Shown: positions 26,601 through 64,000, numbered from the stretch's first letter. The stretch is 64,000 bases of DNA from Linyphia triangularis (GCA_963978545.1 OZ021722.1:5212001-5276000); one strand, 5' to 3'. Numbers and translations: made by a program. The notes: generated from the sequence alone by a model not told the origin.

Positions 26601-29600
26601 TTTCCTTAAAGTACAATAGTTGTACAACCCTGTTTATTTTTACTTTTTAGGTTAAAGTTTAATAAAAAAAAAGAAAAAGAGCGAAAACAACTTGTTCTGA
26701 GTACAGCAAATAATTTATAAGTTTAGTTAATGACACTTTCAAAAGGTTTCCATAATTTTCTTCATAATTAAAGTATTGAGCGACTTCAAATCTTTGTTCG
26801 GTAGCAATGTAGTTTCAGGAGCAATGAGCCAAATTTTGATACACACATTAATTATGAATGAACCGGTTGCCGGAACATATTTGGAAAGTCATCAAATGTC
26901 TGAGGTGTTTTTTTTTTTTTTTTTGAACGAAGATGTAAATCTAACATTAAACTTTATTAACAACACAAATTTCTTTATTAAGTTGCACTGACTGAATCGT
27001 TTTAGAAGTTTCTTATTGTGTAATTTAAAGTTAGCTTTTTTAAAAAAAACTAGAGAAATCGTGATTACAAGTTTATATCGCTGATACGGTGGAATACCTA
27101 GCATATCAAGGAGCACAAAGACTGAACTATAACACTTATTGCAACAATAATACGCTAGTCATTTTTCTAATATAACAGTGATGTGTTTTATATTTAGTGT
27201 AGATGCATAAATTTAAGGTATTTAAGACTAAGATCAAATCAACTAAAATTCCAATGTACTCACCCGACTTAGAGGGATTTATATGAAAAAATGTTAGACT
27301 CAGAAAATGATGACAAGAAAATGCTAAAAAAGCAGACTATCATCGCTTAATTTGGAAAATAACAGTTGTTTCCACACAGTTTTACATTATATGAAGTCTT
27401 TTTCAGCCTTTAGCTTAACTTTCAGCAAAGCTTTGAAACTTCAGGAAAATCCCTGTATACTGGATCGCAAGTACTAATTTTCAGGTTATGACTTTATGCA
27501 ATATTTAATGACTTCATTCTGCTTAAATTACAACAAAAGAAAGGCTGTTAGTTGAATAGAAGATTTCCAATACTTTTTTATTTGGGGTGTGTTAGTGTTT
27601 AAAAGCTGTATATGAAAAAAATCAAGTGATTTGGGATGTTAAAACATAGTAAAAATATACTACAACTGTCTTCGAATGAAAAAAAAAAAAGCCCCTTTAT
27701 TTAACACCTGCCACTGCCAGATTCTGTCTTTTTTCATCTAGTATATAGCAGTTCTATTTATGCATTTCATGACTCGCCCAAAAATTACACACGAAAATTC
27801 AACCAAACAATATATCACGTCGTCAAGTGACTTTTGAGTTTGTAAGATATCTATCGCTGTTGTCATATAACATTCAATCTGATGACATTCGATCTCTCCA
27901 AGTGACTTTTTATTTTATCGCATGACATTCGATCTTGATCAGTTACAAGGCAGTTTCGAATGCAAGTAGAGCGATCTTGAATGGCAGTTATGATTGAACA
28001 ATAATGTAGAACTTGATCAAATGGCAAGTTAAAACTGACTTAAGCCGCTCTTCCAGATTCAAGTCTATGCAGTCTGCGATTCTAACTTAAGAATGAATAA
28101 TTTTTAGTCGTGCAACTTTTGTAGCAAGGGGACAGTATTACAGAAGACTTAGTTATGTTTTTCAAGTTCTTAACGTTTTGTCTTGAGTAGTAGTAAAGTA
28201 TTTAATTTTTTTTCCGCAAACGTTAATTTTATTTTGACAATCACTTAACCTTTTGAAGTGCTTCTATTAATAATTATCAATTTACTGTCAGAAAATTTTA
28301 AAGCTTATAAGTGACTCTTACTTCTGGCTGACGTATTCTATTAATGTACGTCATAAGCATCTGAAAGCACTATGTTAACAAATCGAATAGATTATTTCGA
28401 AAAGATATCAATTCTGAAAGACAAGTGTCTTTAGAAAAGTAAATATTTTGAGGACATCTCTAGAACAACACAAGACTCTCTAAACAAAGCAAACTACTTC
28501 GTTTTATTAACACAACAAGTTGTATTTAGGTAAATTAAAAATGTTTTTAGCGTAGCAATTTTTTCTACCACAATCTTTAAATTGAAATTTAATCAGATGT
28601 TTTGTTTGAAACTATTTGTTATCAATTTCTTTCTGACTAGAGTGTGAGAATGGAAAGGTAAACACAATTTTTTACTCACCACCATTTCTGTCTTTAGCAT
28701 CATCATGATCAAATTCACATTTTTCAGCCCATTTTTGAGCTTCCCGAGCCAAATGATCGTCCCACTCCTGAAAATTAAAACGTTTTGTACGATTCATACT
28801 GAGGGTTATCGAAAAGTAATATGACTATTGAAAGGTCTATTATTCACGAGTATTTGGGCGGATGAATATGCGGTTTCACCGAAATTTTCTAAACTAGATC
28901 GTTTTTCTTTTGACCCAAAGTAAAAAAAAAAAGTATGTTTTTTTTTTTATCAAAAGAGGGAGGTTGACATCAAAATGTTCAGAATCTCACATCCCACTTG
29001 AGCATTGTGGTGAGTCTATATCTTACTCTGACAAATTATTTTTATTTTTTTCTTATTTAAAAAAACAAAATTAATTTCATTAAATATGCCTATGAAAACC
29101 GCATTTTCTTCCCCTCGATATTTTGATTTTTACTATCGATTTTTTTTTAAATTTTTTAATCTGCTATATTTGGATGATTTTGTACTGGGCTCATATAGTA
29201 CCTTTACACACAATGCTGCCGTGGAGTAAAAATAATAGTTGCACAGCTCAGTGCATTTACGCTAAACGTATTTAAATTTTAAATTTTTGGAGTGTCAAGT
29301 TAAATGTTTAAATTAAAATATTCCTTGAAAACCACGGAATAACATATCTTTTTCCGTAAAAAATTACAAATTTCTGAATTTCAACGATAGTTCACATTTT
29401 AATTGAAAGCCATATGCCAGACATATGCATTTTGTGATCAAAGAAGTTTGGCAAAAATATTTTCTCTCACCATTTCCAGCATATTGGCAGCTGTTGGCAG
29501 TCCTTTCTGCTTTCCATTGGCGACTTTGGCTCGCAATTCGTTGTGTTTCTTTAGGATGGCTTTCTTCGCCGCATCGTTCACGCCCCTTTCCTTAATGTCG

Positions 29601-29659
29601 CATGCACTAGTCCAGTGAGACACTCCCACCAGAACCACGAGAAAGACGAAGAGGTACAT
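15335..29659 (-). CDS. Secreted CAP-superfamily protein (venom allergen 5/CRISP-like), six exons
   Basis: The coding exons are 29471-29659, 28680-28767, 23630-23802, 21034-21131, 19230-19315 and 15335-15345. They total 645 nt and join in frame to 214 residues plus stop. Every intron is GT-AG. Residues 1-19 are a signal peptide (MYLFVFLVVLVGVSHWTSA). The CAP fold shows HNELR (39-43), EWDD (64-67), CEFDH (80-84), GQNIGWEG (96-103), WYDEV (118-122), signature 1 GHFTQVIW (146-153) and signature 2 FLYGCNYSPGGN (174-185). The putative tetrad is His84, Gln97 (often Glu in the family), Glu121 and His147. Eight cysteines lie in the mature protein, four in a short C-terminal hinge (KPCSGCGGC); there is no cysteine-rich ICR domain. 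The family is extracellular and common in arthropod venoms and saliva. Expression here is unknown. Confidence 0.95.
15473..15954. mobile_element. About 480-bp fold-back element in CAP intron 5
   Basis: Arms of about 180 bp are inverted: AAATGAGGCATATCAGAAC at the left, ATGAGGCATATCAGAGCACG reading in from the right, then CCATTATTTCT..AACTAGA and CCTAAGACG.CC. It is non-coding, has no second copy in the window and is absent from the pseudogene copy. Confidence 0.8.
16111..16350. mobile_element. Fold-back MITE (TACTAAACTTCAACTT family), copy 2
   Basis: Its arms match 12337-12568. Both ends are complete here (ACTAAACTTCAACTTAACT and its complement) with TA at each flank, as expected for a TA-targeting element. 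Confidence 0.85.
16618..17195. mobile_element. 560-bp non-autonomous DNA element, copy 1
   Basis: It shares its whole length with 39107-39647. The ends are short inverted repeats of the type ATGGACAATKCCNGCA. Internal landmarks are TTTCTGCTCACTGCA, AAGTTTCTCGCAAAT and GACGTCACAGCT. The target duplication is unclear, so the superfamily is open. Confidence 0.75.
16720..16800. repeat. Poly(T) tract
   Basis: T-rich run of about 80 bp inside the 560-bp element. The other copy has a shorter run, so this is expansion. Confidence 0.9.
17255..17588 (-). mobile_element. 335-bp hAT-like MITE, copy 3
   Basis: CATCGATTTAG at the left and CATCGATATAG reading in from the right. The flanks are ATCTCTAC (17247-17254) and ATCGCTAC (17589-17596), matching in 7 of 8. 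It lies in CAP intron 5 and has the same internal orientation as copy 1. Confidence 0.9.
17600..18580. other. Intronic DNA of the CAP gene, nothing recognised
   Basis: AT-rich sequence without repeat copies or coding frames that I can identify. Confidence 0.5.
18590..19045 (+). repeat. 480-bp dispersed repeat, copy 2
   Basis: Matches 8928-9405 in order and orientation, with a shorter (AAAT)n core. It lies in intron 5, about 185 bp from exon 5. Confidence 0.75.
19230..19315 (-). CDS. CAP gene exon 5 (cysteine-rich hinge)
   Basis: 86 nt, entered in phase 2 after a TTTTTTTCCTTAG acceptor and left in phase 1 at GTAAGT. It encodes the end of CAP signature 2 (GN), then IYKTGKPCSGCGGC and GLC. If the intron were retained, the frame would run 24 codons to a stop. 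Confidence 0.9.
20630..20675 (+). repeat. Poly(A)/(TAA)n tract
   Basis: About 28 A followed by five TAA-like units, in CAP intron 4. It may be an old retroelement tail. Confidence 0.85.
21034..21131 (-). CDS. CAP gene exon 4 (CAP signatures)
   Basis: 98 nt between a TTTTTCAG acceptor and a GTAAAT donor, phase 0 in and phase 2 out. It encodes VIWAKSNKVGCGYVRYRE through FLYGCNYSP. The relic exon at 7715-7808 is clearly paralogous. Confidence 0.95.
21340..23575. mobile_element. 2.2-kb fold-back structure in CAP intron 3
   Basis: Arms of about 420 bp (21340-21760 and 23150-23575) are inverted copies. Shared landmarks are TTGCGCTATAGGATGGTTCG / TTGCGCAATAGGGTGGTTC, AAGAAAAACTGTAAAA-type tracts and TTTGCAATGWGTAGTGAAAG. 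The 1.4-kb centre is unique and has no recognised protein. It may be a composite or fold-back transposon, or a duplication-inversion. Confidence 0.75.
23630..23802 (-). CDS. CAP gene exon 3
   Basis: 173 nt, phase 1 in (CTCTTTTCTAG acceptor) and phase 0 out (GTAAGA donor). It carries GQNIGWEG, WYDEVKFF, an acidic stretch (DDETADDD) and the first half of signature 1 (GHFTQ). The pseudogene lacks this exon. Base composition is more GC-rich than the surroundings, as expected for a constrained exon. Confidence 0.95.
24066..24852. mobile_element. 770-bp hAT-like element (CATGGGCGCCCCC ends), copy 1
   Basis: Nearly identical to 40847-41616. The left terminus is CATGGGCGCCCCCAGGAGGG, and the right terminus is eroded (CTTGGGGGTATT). 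The flanks GCTATTAT (24058-24065) and TCTATTAT (24853-24860) match in 7 of 8. C-runs at 24107 and 24819 are expanded. It lies in CAP intron 2 and has no transposase. Confidence 0.85.
25388..25790 (+). repeat. Dispersed repeat shared with 11255-11890 (uninterrupted copy)
   Basis: It gives the unoccupied version of the MITE site at 11473 (GCTTCAATGTGTTACG near 25709). Confidence 0.7.
26290..26400 (-). pseudogene. Relic of a cysteine-containing exon, related to 47350-47475
   Basis: The minus-strand frame reads NEDLNFFEGTGNCRTFYSC then HGQNGCKISSRLQC. The plus-strand frame at 47353 has FEETGNCQKF, KLC and NSRLQR in the same order. The FY.C and RLxC features recall the relics at 859 and 11978, so all four may descend from one Cys-rich peptide family. 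That link is an inference. Confidence 0.35.
26480..28560. other. CAP intron 2 DNA, nothing recognised
   Basis: AT-rich intronic sequence without recognisable coding frames or repeat copies. It has no counterpart in the left duplication unit, where this part of intron 2 and exon 3 are deleted. Confidence 0.5.
28680..28767 (-). CDS. CAP gene exon 2
   Basis: 88 nt, phase 0 in (TAATTTTCAG) and phase 1 out (GTGAGT). It encodes EWDDHLAREAQKWAEKC and the conserved His in EFDHDD. The relic at 8372-8459 has equal length. Confidence 0.95.
29471..29659 (-). CDS. CAP gene exon 1 (signal peptide and N-terminus)
   Basis: ATG at 29657-29659 in CCTCAATG context. It has 63 codons and a GTGAGA donor. It carries the hydrophobic signal peptide, SACDIKERG, KKHNELRAKV and AANMLEM. 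The intact donor contrasts with the mutated one in the pseudogene. Confidence 0.95.
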
Positions 29660-29732
29660 TGAGGAAGCAAATCTGATAATTAGATTAATTTACAAATTTA
29701 TAATTGAACGGAATAAAACGGATAAGCTACAG

Positions 29733-29742
29733 CTTTTATATT
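29733..29742 (-). promoter_or_regulatory. TATA box of the CAP gene
   Basis: ATATAAAAGC on the minus strand, about 75 bp upstream of the ATG. Transcription would then start near 29705 with a 5' UTR of about 45 nt. The pseudogene has the altered form ATATAGAAGC near 9890. Confidence 0.6.
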
Positions 29743-29753
29743 CTTAGTAAGAG

Positions 29754-29756
<3 letters not shown>

Positions 29757-29794
<38 letters not shown>
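29757..29794. repeat. Poly(A) tract just upstream of the CAP promoter
   Basis: About 38 A, which is T on the coding strand, directly upstream of the TATA box. It is absent from the pseudogene copy. Confidence 0.95.
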
Positions 29795-29796
<2 letters not shown>

Positions 29797-29948
29797 ATCC
29801 TAATTGAATATCGTTCTTTTATTATGTTTGGCTATTTCAATTAAAAAAAAAAAAAGTTTCCCAACTTTGGGAAATTTTGATAAAGATCGAGACGACGAGA
29901 AGCTAGTAATTCAAATTTTTTTATTTTTGGCACTTGTCTAGTTTTAGC

Positions 29949-30287
29949 CATCGATATAGATAAACAACTGGATTGGCTGCTTAACGCTGGGAAAATGAAG
30001 CCGTTGCCAGATGCCGTTGGTGGAATAAAAAGTACGGATTGCCGAGGATTGAAAATAAAATTGTGGGTTGTACACAGCAGAAATGTCAATAGTAGACCTT
30101 AATTAGTAATAATGTGCAAAAAATATATATATACTCTAACACTTTACAAGGTTTTTCGCATTCCCATCCAACTATAAAAGTGAACTGTGATTGGTTAATC
30201 TTCCAATCAGCTTCGCAATACCCGGCGCGTTTTTCTCTTTTCATTGACAATGGAGCAGTCTAATCCAGTTGTTCATCTATATCGATG
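29949..30287 (+). mobile_element. 335-bp hAT-like MITE, copy 4, upstream of the CAP gene
   Basis: Perfect 8-bp duplication GTTTTAGC (29941-29948 and 30288-30295). The TIRs are CATCGATATAGATAAACAAC in both directions. The paralogous promoter has the empty site CTTGTCTAGTTTTGCAAATCGC near 10076-10100. The insertion therefore came after the gene duplication and sits about 290 bp before the start codon. Confidence 0.93.
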
Positions 30288-30714
30288 GTTTTAGCACATC
30301 GCTGTCAATTTCAAGATGCAGGTGGTAAAAATGAAAATATATTTTGCGTTTTCTTGAGACTTCCTCTTTCAGTTGGAGTCTTACAAGTTTTTTCAAAAGC
30401 AAGGATTTTTTGAGTTTTAGAGCGTTGGGACGTATTCAATTGCTTCTGTATTAGGACAGCTGTTGTCTTCCCGCAGGGCAAAATGTTACATGTGTCATGT
30501 CGAATGAAGTTACTAAAATCATGTCATCAAACAAGCAGACACATACAATTATAATTATCCACCTAGGCATCAGTGTACATCGGAAAAATATTTCTTCAAT
30601 TTTTAAACTAGACTAAAATTTTTTTGTCATACTTAGCCAGAGTTAAAAAACTAACATGTCTGCATGAAAAATTTATATAGCTCATGATATTTAATTACTT
30701 AATAAATTAATTAG

Positions 30715-30900
30715 TTAATTAATAAAAATGCATATTTATAAATACTTTTCAAACAAAATTCTATTAAAAAAATCGATAACTTAAGTTATATTCGATTAGA
30801 TTTCCTGTAGCAAATCATTGCATATGATTTGAATTAAACTTAAAGTTCTGAATAAATCATGAACTGAGCTATGACTATTGCATTGGATGCAAAATTCTTA
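30715..30900 (-). repeat. Locally inverted segment relative to 10545-10680
   Basis: Reverse-complementing this segment gives TTTAATTCAAATCATATGCA and TTGCTACAGG-type blocks in the order seen at 10590-10680. The outer flanks stay in direct orientation. TTAATTAATTAA-type palindromes lie at the edge. Confidence 0.55.
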
Positions 30901-30979
30901 AATTTTTATTAATTATTAAAAATATATATAATTAATTTATTATAATTAGAATAAATATTTAATATTATAGTTTAATATA

Positions 30980-32780
30980 TACAGGGTGCCCACAAATTAG
31001 TTGGAAAATGGAGCTCAAATAGTTCAAATAGTTTTCATAATAAACTTTTTTTGTTTGCATATAGAATGACATGGTGAACATAATTATTAGGGGAAAAATA
31101 ATGGTTTATAAAGCCTAGTTATTGAGAGTTATTCGGATGCATTTGAACTCCATTGCCCGGGGTTAATTTGTTGACTATTGGTCTGTTACATTACAACATT
31201 AGTAATTTATATTACAATCATATAAAATATTTCAATAGAAAAATTTAACTTAGAATAATAAATTTGTTTTCTAAGAAGGTTATTTTCAATAAAAACACTT
31301 ACATCAAAGTAGTTATTATTACTCCTCGAACTCTTAGAATGCTAACAAGTTTGTACGTTGCATCCTTTATATAGCTTGTTATACGTCATGGTTTAAAATT
31401 CTGAAGAAAGAAAAAAAAAAAAGTCTAAACATCTGCGGTTTACTATAAGAATACAGATCTGTGTTACAGAGTTAATCAATTTTTCATTTCTTGTTTATTT
31501 TCTATTTCATCTTCGTGATATCATAGATATTTATGTTACACGACAACAGATGTAAGGAGGAGTCTCTTTTGATATTAGTATTAAAACAGGAATATTTGGT
31601 GTCTGAACAATGCACAATATGATGCACCGACTGGAAAAGAAAGAGTTAACAGGTGGTTCTGATTTTCCAAGGACGGTTTGTCCATTAACGTGAGGTTTTA
31701 ATATTGAATATCTATTGGTTCATGGAAATGTACAGATGTTTCTACCATAAAATTGAAACAGAGTATCAATTGTTAACTGAGACAGTTATTATCAAAGTCA
31801 AATTTTAAATTTGATTTTTAATGTTAAAAATCTTTCAAATATATTCAAATGTAGTCAAGTATCGATCAGAATATTGAATGCATAAATTTTTTTGATTTTT
31901 CTTTAATAGTTGATTTGACTTCGATTATTTCCATTCTTTATTAGCTTCAATTTTGTAAGTGGTTGGTGGGAAAATCTGCCTAGGGTTAATTAACCCCCTT
32001 GACGTCATCTTATTGCTCTGAAATTTGACAGAGAGATAAGAGGTTGGAGGTTGTCACTGTCACTAAAAGGCTGCTTTTACACACGCTCCGCAGAATTACT
32101 ACTACACCCACTTCCCATCAATCAATCGACCAGAAACTTTTATTTTTTCAATGTATTTTCCCCCAAATACATGAATTAAATTATTAATTCGGTGGGAAAA
32201 TAGCTTCATGTTTTAAACGACAACTTTTCAAAAGTCAAAATTTTGAAGTTTCACATAATTTGATTTCTTAAAGAAAAAATCCTCATTATCAAGGCTAGGA
32301 AAAAACTTAGGGACAAGTCATATATTTACGTACAGTTCTATGAAGAAAATTGAGAACATTCGTGTGATTCCTTTCTGTTAAAAATAATTCAAATCTTTAA
32401 AATTTTATAAAATATCACCAAAAACGAGCATATTTTTTAAAGAAAACTTATCATAGAACAATTTCTCCTTTCGCGAATTTTAATAGTAACATTTAATAGA
32501 GTCTTAAATTGTAATTATAGAATGGTTGTAAACTAGGTTCGGTATATAGTAGAATAGGTTCAATATTCAGCTATATTAAATTTACAAAAACTTTTTTGGT
32601 TTCAAAATGTTTTTACACAACAACATTATTTAGGCTTTCAATCTTTGTTTAAACAGTTTCTAGTCTTAAAATGACAACTTTAAAAAATACAAAATTTTAA
32701 AATTTCATATAACTTGATTTTTCTAAGAAACACTTATCGTTATAAAATTTTGGAAAAAAATCAAAAGTCGTACACTAACA
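30980..32780. other. Intergenic AT-rich DNA
   Basis: It holds a possible element end (TACAGGGTGCCCACAAATTA at 30979) without a clear partner, and a short CTGTCACTAAAAGG repeat unit at 32058-32073. No gene was seen. Confidence 0.4.
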
Positions 32781-32784
32781 TACT

Positions 32785-32900
32785 TTTTTTTTTTTGTGCA
32801 GTAAGTAGATGTCCCGTTTAAGAAGGTACGTTGCTCACATTATCTCATTTTTTTTTTTTTTTTTCGTTACAAGAAATTTCGATCACCCTTACAACCCTCT
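32785..32900 (+). repeat. Short duplicated segment, copy 1
   Basis: GCAGTAAGTAGATGTC, AAGAAGGTACGTTG, CACATTAT and GAAATTTCGATCACCCTTAC recur in order at 33642-33776. The central T-run here is replaced by (AT)n there. Confidence 0.85.
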
Positions 32901-33641
32901 CAAAGGAGAAATTACAAAATATTAGTGCGATTTCTTCCCGTACAAAAAAATGAAATTTGTTTTAAGGAAACTTACCATAGCAGAATGTTGCTTTTTGCTG
33001 TGTTTAATAGCAATATGCAGTAGGTCTGTTAATGGAATAAAATGAAATATTTCAGCAAAATATTTAATTTCAATAAATCTTATAATATCAACGAATCAAT
33101 GGTTTTTCAAAATTACATAAACTTTGTATTCGAAACAAATTGTTTAAAAGTAATCCGCCCCAGCTTTTAATCTTTAATATCACGTTGAAAATCACTGAGA
33201 TCTAAATAATTGCTCTTTTTAATTAAGAAAATATTTCTCGAAGACTGCCTATCTAACGATTCGTCGTTGAAAAGGATAATGATGTTCATATGTGGAATAA
33301 TTCATTTTCAAAAGCTCATATGTACCAGTTTTGCTGGAATTTACTTGTATAAGAATTTTAGTACGAACACAACCTATTCACTTGTGAATTAACATAAATC
33401 AACTTCTACGCAACTCCAATTAAGGATAAAGTTATATTGATTATATTTAGGCCTTTGTTATATTGGATTTGCTCACAGTATCTTAAAGACTGATTTACAT
33501 ATTGCCAGTAGCTGGCATATCAACTGGTAAGTTGATTGGAGTACCAAATACTCAGTGCTAGCAATTTGAATAATCCATTTATTATACCTTCGGCGATATT
33601 GCCCCAAAGGTCTTTTTTTTTATATATTTTTTTTTTTATTT

Positions 33642-33684
33642 GCAGTAAGTAGATGTCACTTTTAAGAAGGTACGTTGTTCACAT

Positions 33685-33738
<54 letters not shown>

Positions 33739-33776
33739 CGTTATAAGAAATTTCGATCACCCTTACAACCCTCTCA
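33642..33776 (+). repeat. Short duplicated segment, copy 2, with (AT)n
   Basis: Same blocks as 32785-32900. The 33686-33737 stretch is an (AT)n run of about 25 units. Confidence 0.85.
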
Positions 33777-33957
33777 AACAACAGTAAATCAAACATTTGA
33801 ATAATAAAATAAAACAATTCACAGTGTAATAATTTAGTATTTGAATTTGGAACATCCAATTAAATAGATATTATTATTTAAATGGATGGTATTTCTTATA
33901 ACATATCACATATGAAACTGTTTAAATTTTTTTTATATAAATTTTAAATCATTGTAT

Positions 33958-33960
<3 letters not shown>

Positions 33961-33999
<39 letters not shown>

Positions 34000-34010
34000 A
34001 CACACACACC
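33961..34010 (+). repeat. Poly(A)-(CA)n tract
   Basis: About 38 A followed by five CA units. Confidence 0.95.
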
Positions 34011-34287
34011 ATGCTTGAAACCTGAAAATTAATTTCAATTAAATTTTAAGGTATTATTTTGAAATGCTATGGAAAGTCATTAATTATATAGTGAATTTAC
34101 AAAACATTTTATGCTAATCAACTTTTAAAACTTTTTCTTAGAAAAAAAAAAATTAAATATATCTCACTCAATAATTCTGTTATGTGAATGAAACGGATTA
34201 CTTTGATCATCAAAATATTATTGAATGTAGTGTAAAATGTAAATAATTTTAATAAAAATACGACAACGAAAGCTACAGATAAAAATT

Positions 34288-34296
34288 CATAGTTTT
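34288..34296 (-). terminator. Candidate polyadenylation signal of the acidic-exon gene
   Basis: AATAAA on the minus strand (plus strand TTTATT in agttttatttctc), about 250 nt past the stop of the terminal exon. Confidence 0.45.
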
Positions 34297-34541
34297 ATTT
34301 CTCAAGAACGAGTTTACATATAAAAAAATGTGCTTACGCTTAGTAAATGCAAGCACTCATAATGAACTCTTCATTTTCCGGTAAAATCAAGCTCATATAC
34401 CGTAACATTTATTACCAAAGTTCATGACGTACACACTGTTGCTATCTTTTTAGGTACAATCACTCTTTTCTACACTTGCCAATTATTTTCATCACCGAAG
34501 AAAGTATTGTTTTCTTTAGACATCACAATCGTAATCTTTTC

Positions 34542-62269
<27,728 letters not shown>

Positions 62270-62608
62270 CTATAAAAGATAATATTATCTCACGAGATTA
62301 AAAACTGAGACTTTAATTTAATTAGTCTAAAATAGAAATTGCAGTGGAAAAATTAAAAACTGAGGACAAGGGGTTGACGAAAAAACTTAAAATTTATTTA
62401 ACACATAATAAAAAAAAACTCTTTACTCCAAGGCAGTCAGATACCCTCTTCTGCCTTTTACAAGACATTTTCTTCTCTATCCCAACATGATGGCATAATG
62501 TAAGCTATGTCTTTGTAAAAAATATTTGCATAATACTAAGAAGAGTGCATGCCCAGAAAATATCAGTTGACCAATCAAAATTCAGGAAAATAAATTACCC
62601 AACACAAA

Positions 62609-62819
62609 TTGCCGACCAAACGGTATAGTGGTTAGCGTGCTAGCTTCTAGACCGCGAGGTTGCGGGTTCCGAGTCCCGTGTTAGGCATGGGTGTTTGTAA
62701 ATGTATGTTGGCTTGTCTAATGACGAATGCTTCGGCGCATTATAGCCCTCGTGTTGCTGACGGCGCCATATAATCTGAATACAACCAACCAACCAACCAA
62801 CCAACCAACCAACCAACCA
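62609..62819 (+). mobile_element. tRNA-derived SINE, copy 8, with (AACC)n tail
   Basis: ACCCAACACAAA duplicated at 62597-62608 and 62820-62831. The tail has about nine AACC units, the longest here, which suggests a young insertion. Confidence 0.95.
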
Positions 62820-62839
62820 ACCCAACACAAAGTATTATT

Positions 62840-64000
62840 AACACACTTTTTATGAAGGAAAGTTACATCTCAACTTTAAGTTCAGCTGATACAAAAGATA
62901 AGCAATTGTCGTAAAGCCTGGTCGCTCGTACCCTCTGCCCAAAATACTACTAGATAAAATTAATCAAATACTTGGGTCGTGATCGTTTTCTAATGTTTGC
63001 GTCGTGTTTTGTTTTCAAAAAAGCGCCAAGTCTCACGGACATACTAGGGCAAGGTTCTTATAAAAAGAAAGGGTTATCAAAAGGTTCTCTAGGATGAAGT
63101 TAAATTATTTACCTAACCGAAACATCAATAGAATAAAAGTCTGCCTGAACTTGAGAAAGCATGGACATCAACTAGAACCTAATCTGTAAGGGAAACACGC
63201 AAACCCTCTCCCAATAATGATTCGATTCCTAAGAAAAACTCCATATTTAGGTTAAATAATATCATTTATTTTCTTGATTACCGCAGATTAATACTAAAGA
63301 CGACACAATGATTCAGATAACACATAGTGTAACAATAAGGCACGGTGATTGTGCTTGAGAGAGAGACTCATGAAAATGTCATATCATAAAAATACTAAAC
63401 CGAAAACTTACTATGACCCAAACTCTGTTTTCAATACAAATTAAGCTAATTATATCCAACTAGACAATTTATTGCTAATTGAACACTCTTACATTTTAAA
63501 TAACGATCTCAATAAACTTAACTTTACTGAGAATGTAAACGTTGCCATTTCTCAATACGCGAAAACTAATAATTCTACATAAAAAGCTGTCCTCGAAATT
63601 ATACTAAATTAACACTTAAATTATTTTACACGAATTAAACTCTTTCGGATTTAACTGTGCTAATGAGAACGAATGCCAGATGGACTTGCCCGTTCGTGCT
63701 GGAATACGGGGAACATCTCAAGGGCTCCACCTTACGATTCTGCAGGTCAGAGAGAGAGTGTTGCGTCTCCCACGCACTTCTTGTCGGCAGACAAGGTCTC
63801 TAGAGCAGAGAGGGTCATGAAGTGTCCTTCTTTTTTAGAGTTGCACAAGCTTTTAAAAACTTGATCAGAATACCATTGGTGCGCTTTCTGCTTTACTTTA
63901 GGTCATGCGCCCTTCATTGGACCATGTATAGGACTTTTCGATTACGATCTGGAAAATTCTCCAAATGTCTACCTCTAGAAGTTTCAAGAATGTTCGCCTC
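62840..64000. other. Right edge, nothing recognised
   Basis: 63665-63860 is less AT-rich and open in one plus-strand frame, but no splice sites or known motifs support a gene. The 5' exons of the acidic gene may lie beyond the window. Confidence 0.35.

Larger units (their letters stand above)
14600..30900. repeat. Right unit of the CAP-gene segmental duplication
   Basis: Collinear partner of 2600-10680. It keeps the intact gene, with longer introns filled by insertions (15473-15954, 16111-16350, 16618-17195, 17255-17588, 18590-19045, 21340-23575, 24066-24852). Confidence 0.85.

Noticed and set aside
29403..29618. Plus-strand frame over CAP exon 1
   Set aside because: It is the antisense of a well supported exon.
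30979..31180. Possible transposon with ACAGGGTGCCCACAAATTA end
   Set aside because: No convincing inverted partner or target duplication was found.
63673..63864. Plus-strand frame near the right edge
   Set aside because: No recognised motif or splice sites; composition alone is not enough.

Overview
The window is eukaryotic, AT-rich, intron-rich genomic DNA, most likely from an arachnid and probably a spider. The basis is the type of secreted CAP protein, the RNase H tails of jockey/I-type LINEs, the BEL/Pao and mariner remnants, and the dense DNA-transposon and SINE load. The species cannot be named from the sequence. There are no bacterial-style operons; the coding content is short exons between GT-AG introns, and the best supported genes lie on the minus strand.

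Region 1 (about 2.6-30.9 kb) is a direct segmental duplication of a CAP-superfamily (venom allergen 5/CRISP-like) gene. The right copy (15335-29659, minus) is an intact six-exon gene. All splice phases agree and give a 214-residue secreted protein, with a TATA box upstream and an AATAAA downstream. The left copy (3405-9813, minus) is a pseudogene: the first donor is mutated, exon 2 has a nonsense codon, exons 3 and 5 are absent, and exon 4 is 4 nt short. Comparing the copies gives empty and filled sites for several mobile elements, including a MITE about 290 bp upstream of the intact gene's start codon. The 10.7-14.6 kb stretch between the copies holds repeats, a LINE tail and a relic of a cysteine-rich peptide exon.

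Region 2 (about 34.3-62.3 kb, minus) is a second, unrecognised multi-exon gene. Nine exons with usable splice sites, and one more with a doubtful acceptor, all fit phase 1. At least six are diverged copies of one mini-exon of 45-78 nt encoding an acidic peptide of the form (G)EEGEGQAASDDD..GG. Other exons encode a Lys/Asp-rich segment, a 61-residue amphipathic helix segment and a short acidic C-terminus ending in a stop codon. The intron sequence beside the mini-exons is also repeated, so the gene grew by tandem exon duplication. Its 5' end is not visible.

Mobile DNA fills the rest. There are eight copies of a tRNA-derived SINE, most with clear target duplications. There are four families of hAT-like elements with 8-bp target duplications: five copies of a 335-bp MITE, two of a 770-bp element, two of a 243-bp element and one of about 2 kb. 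There are also several fold-back families and a 3.2-kb element with subterminal motif arrays that has split a SINE. CR1/L2-type RT, jockey/I-type RNase H, BEL/Pao and mariner remnants are present, with long (AT)n and (CA)n microsatellites. No rRNA, functional tRNA or CRISPR array was seen.
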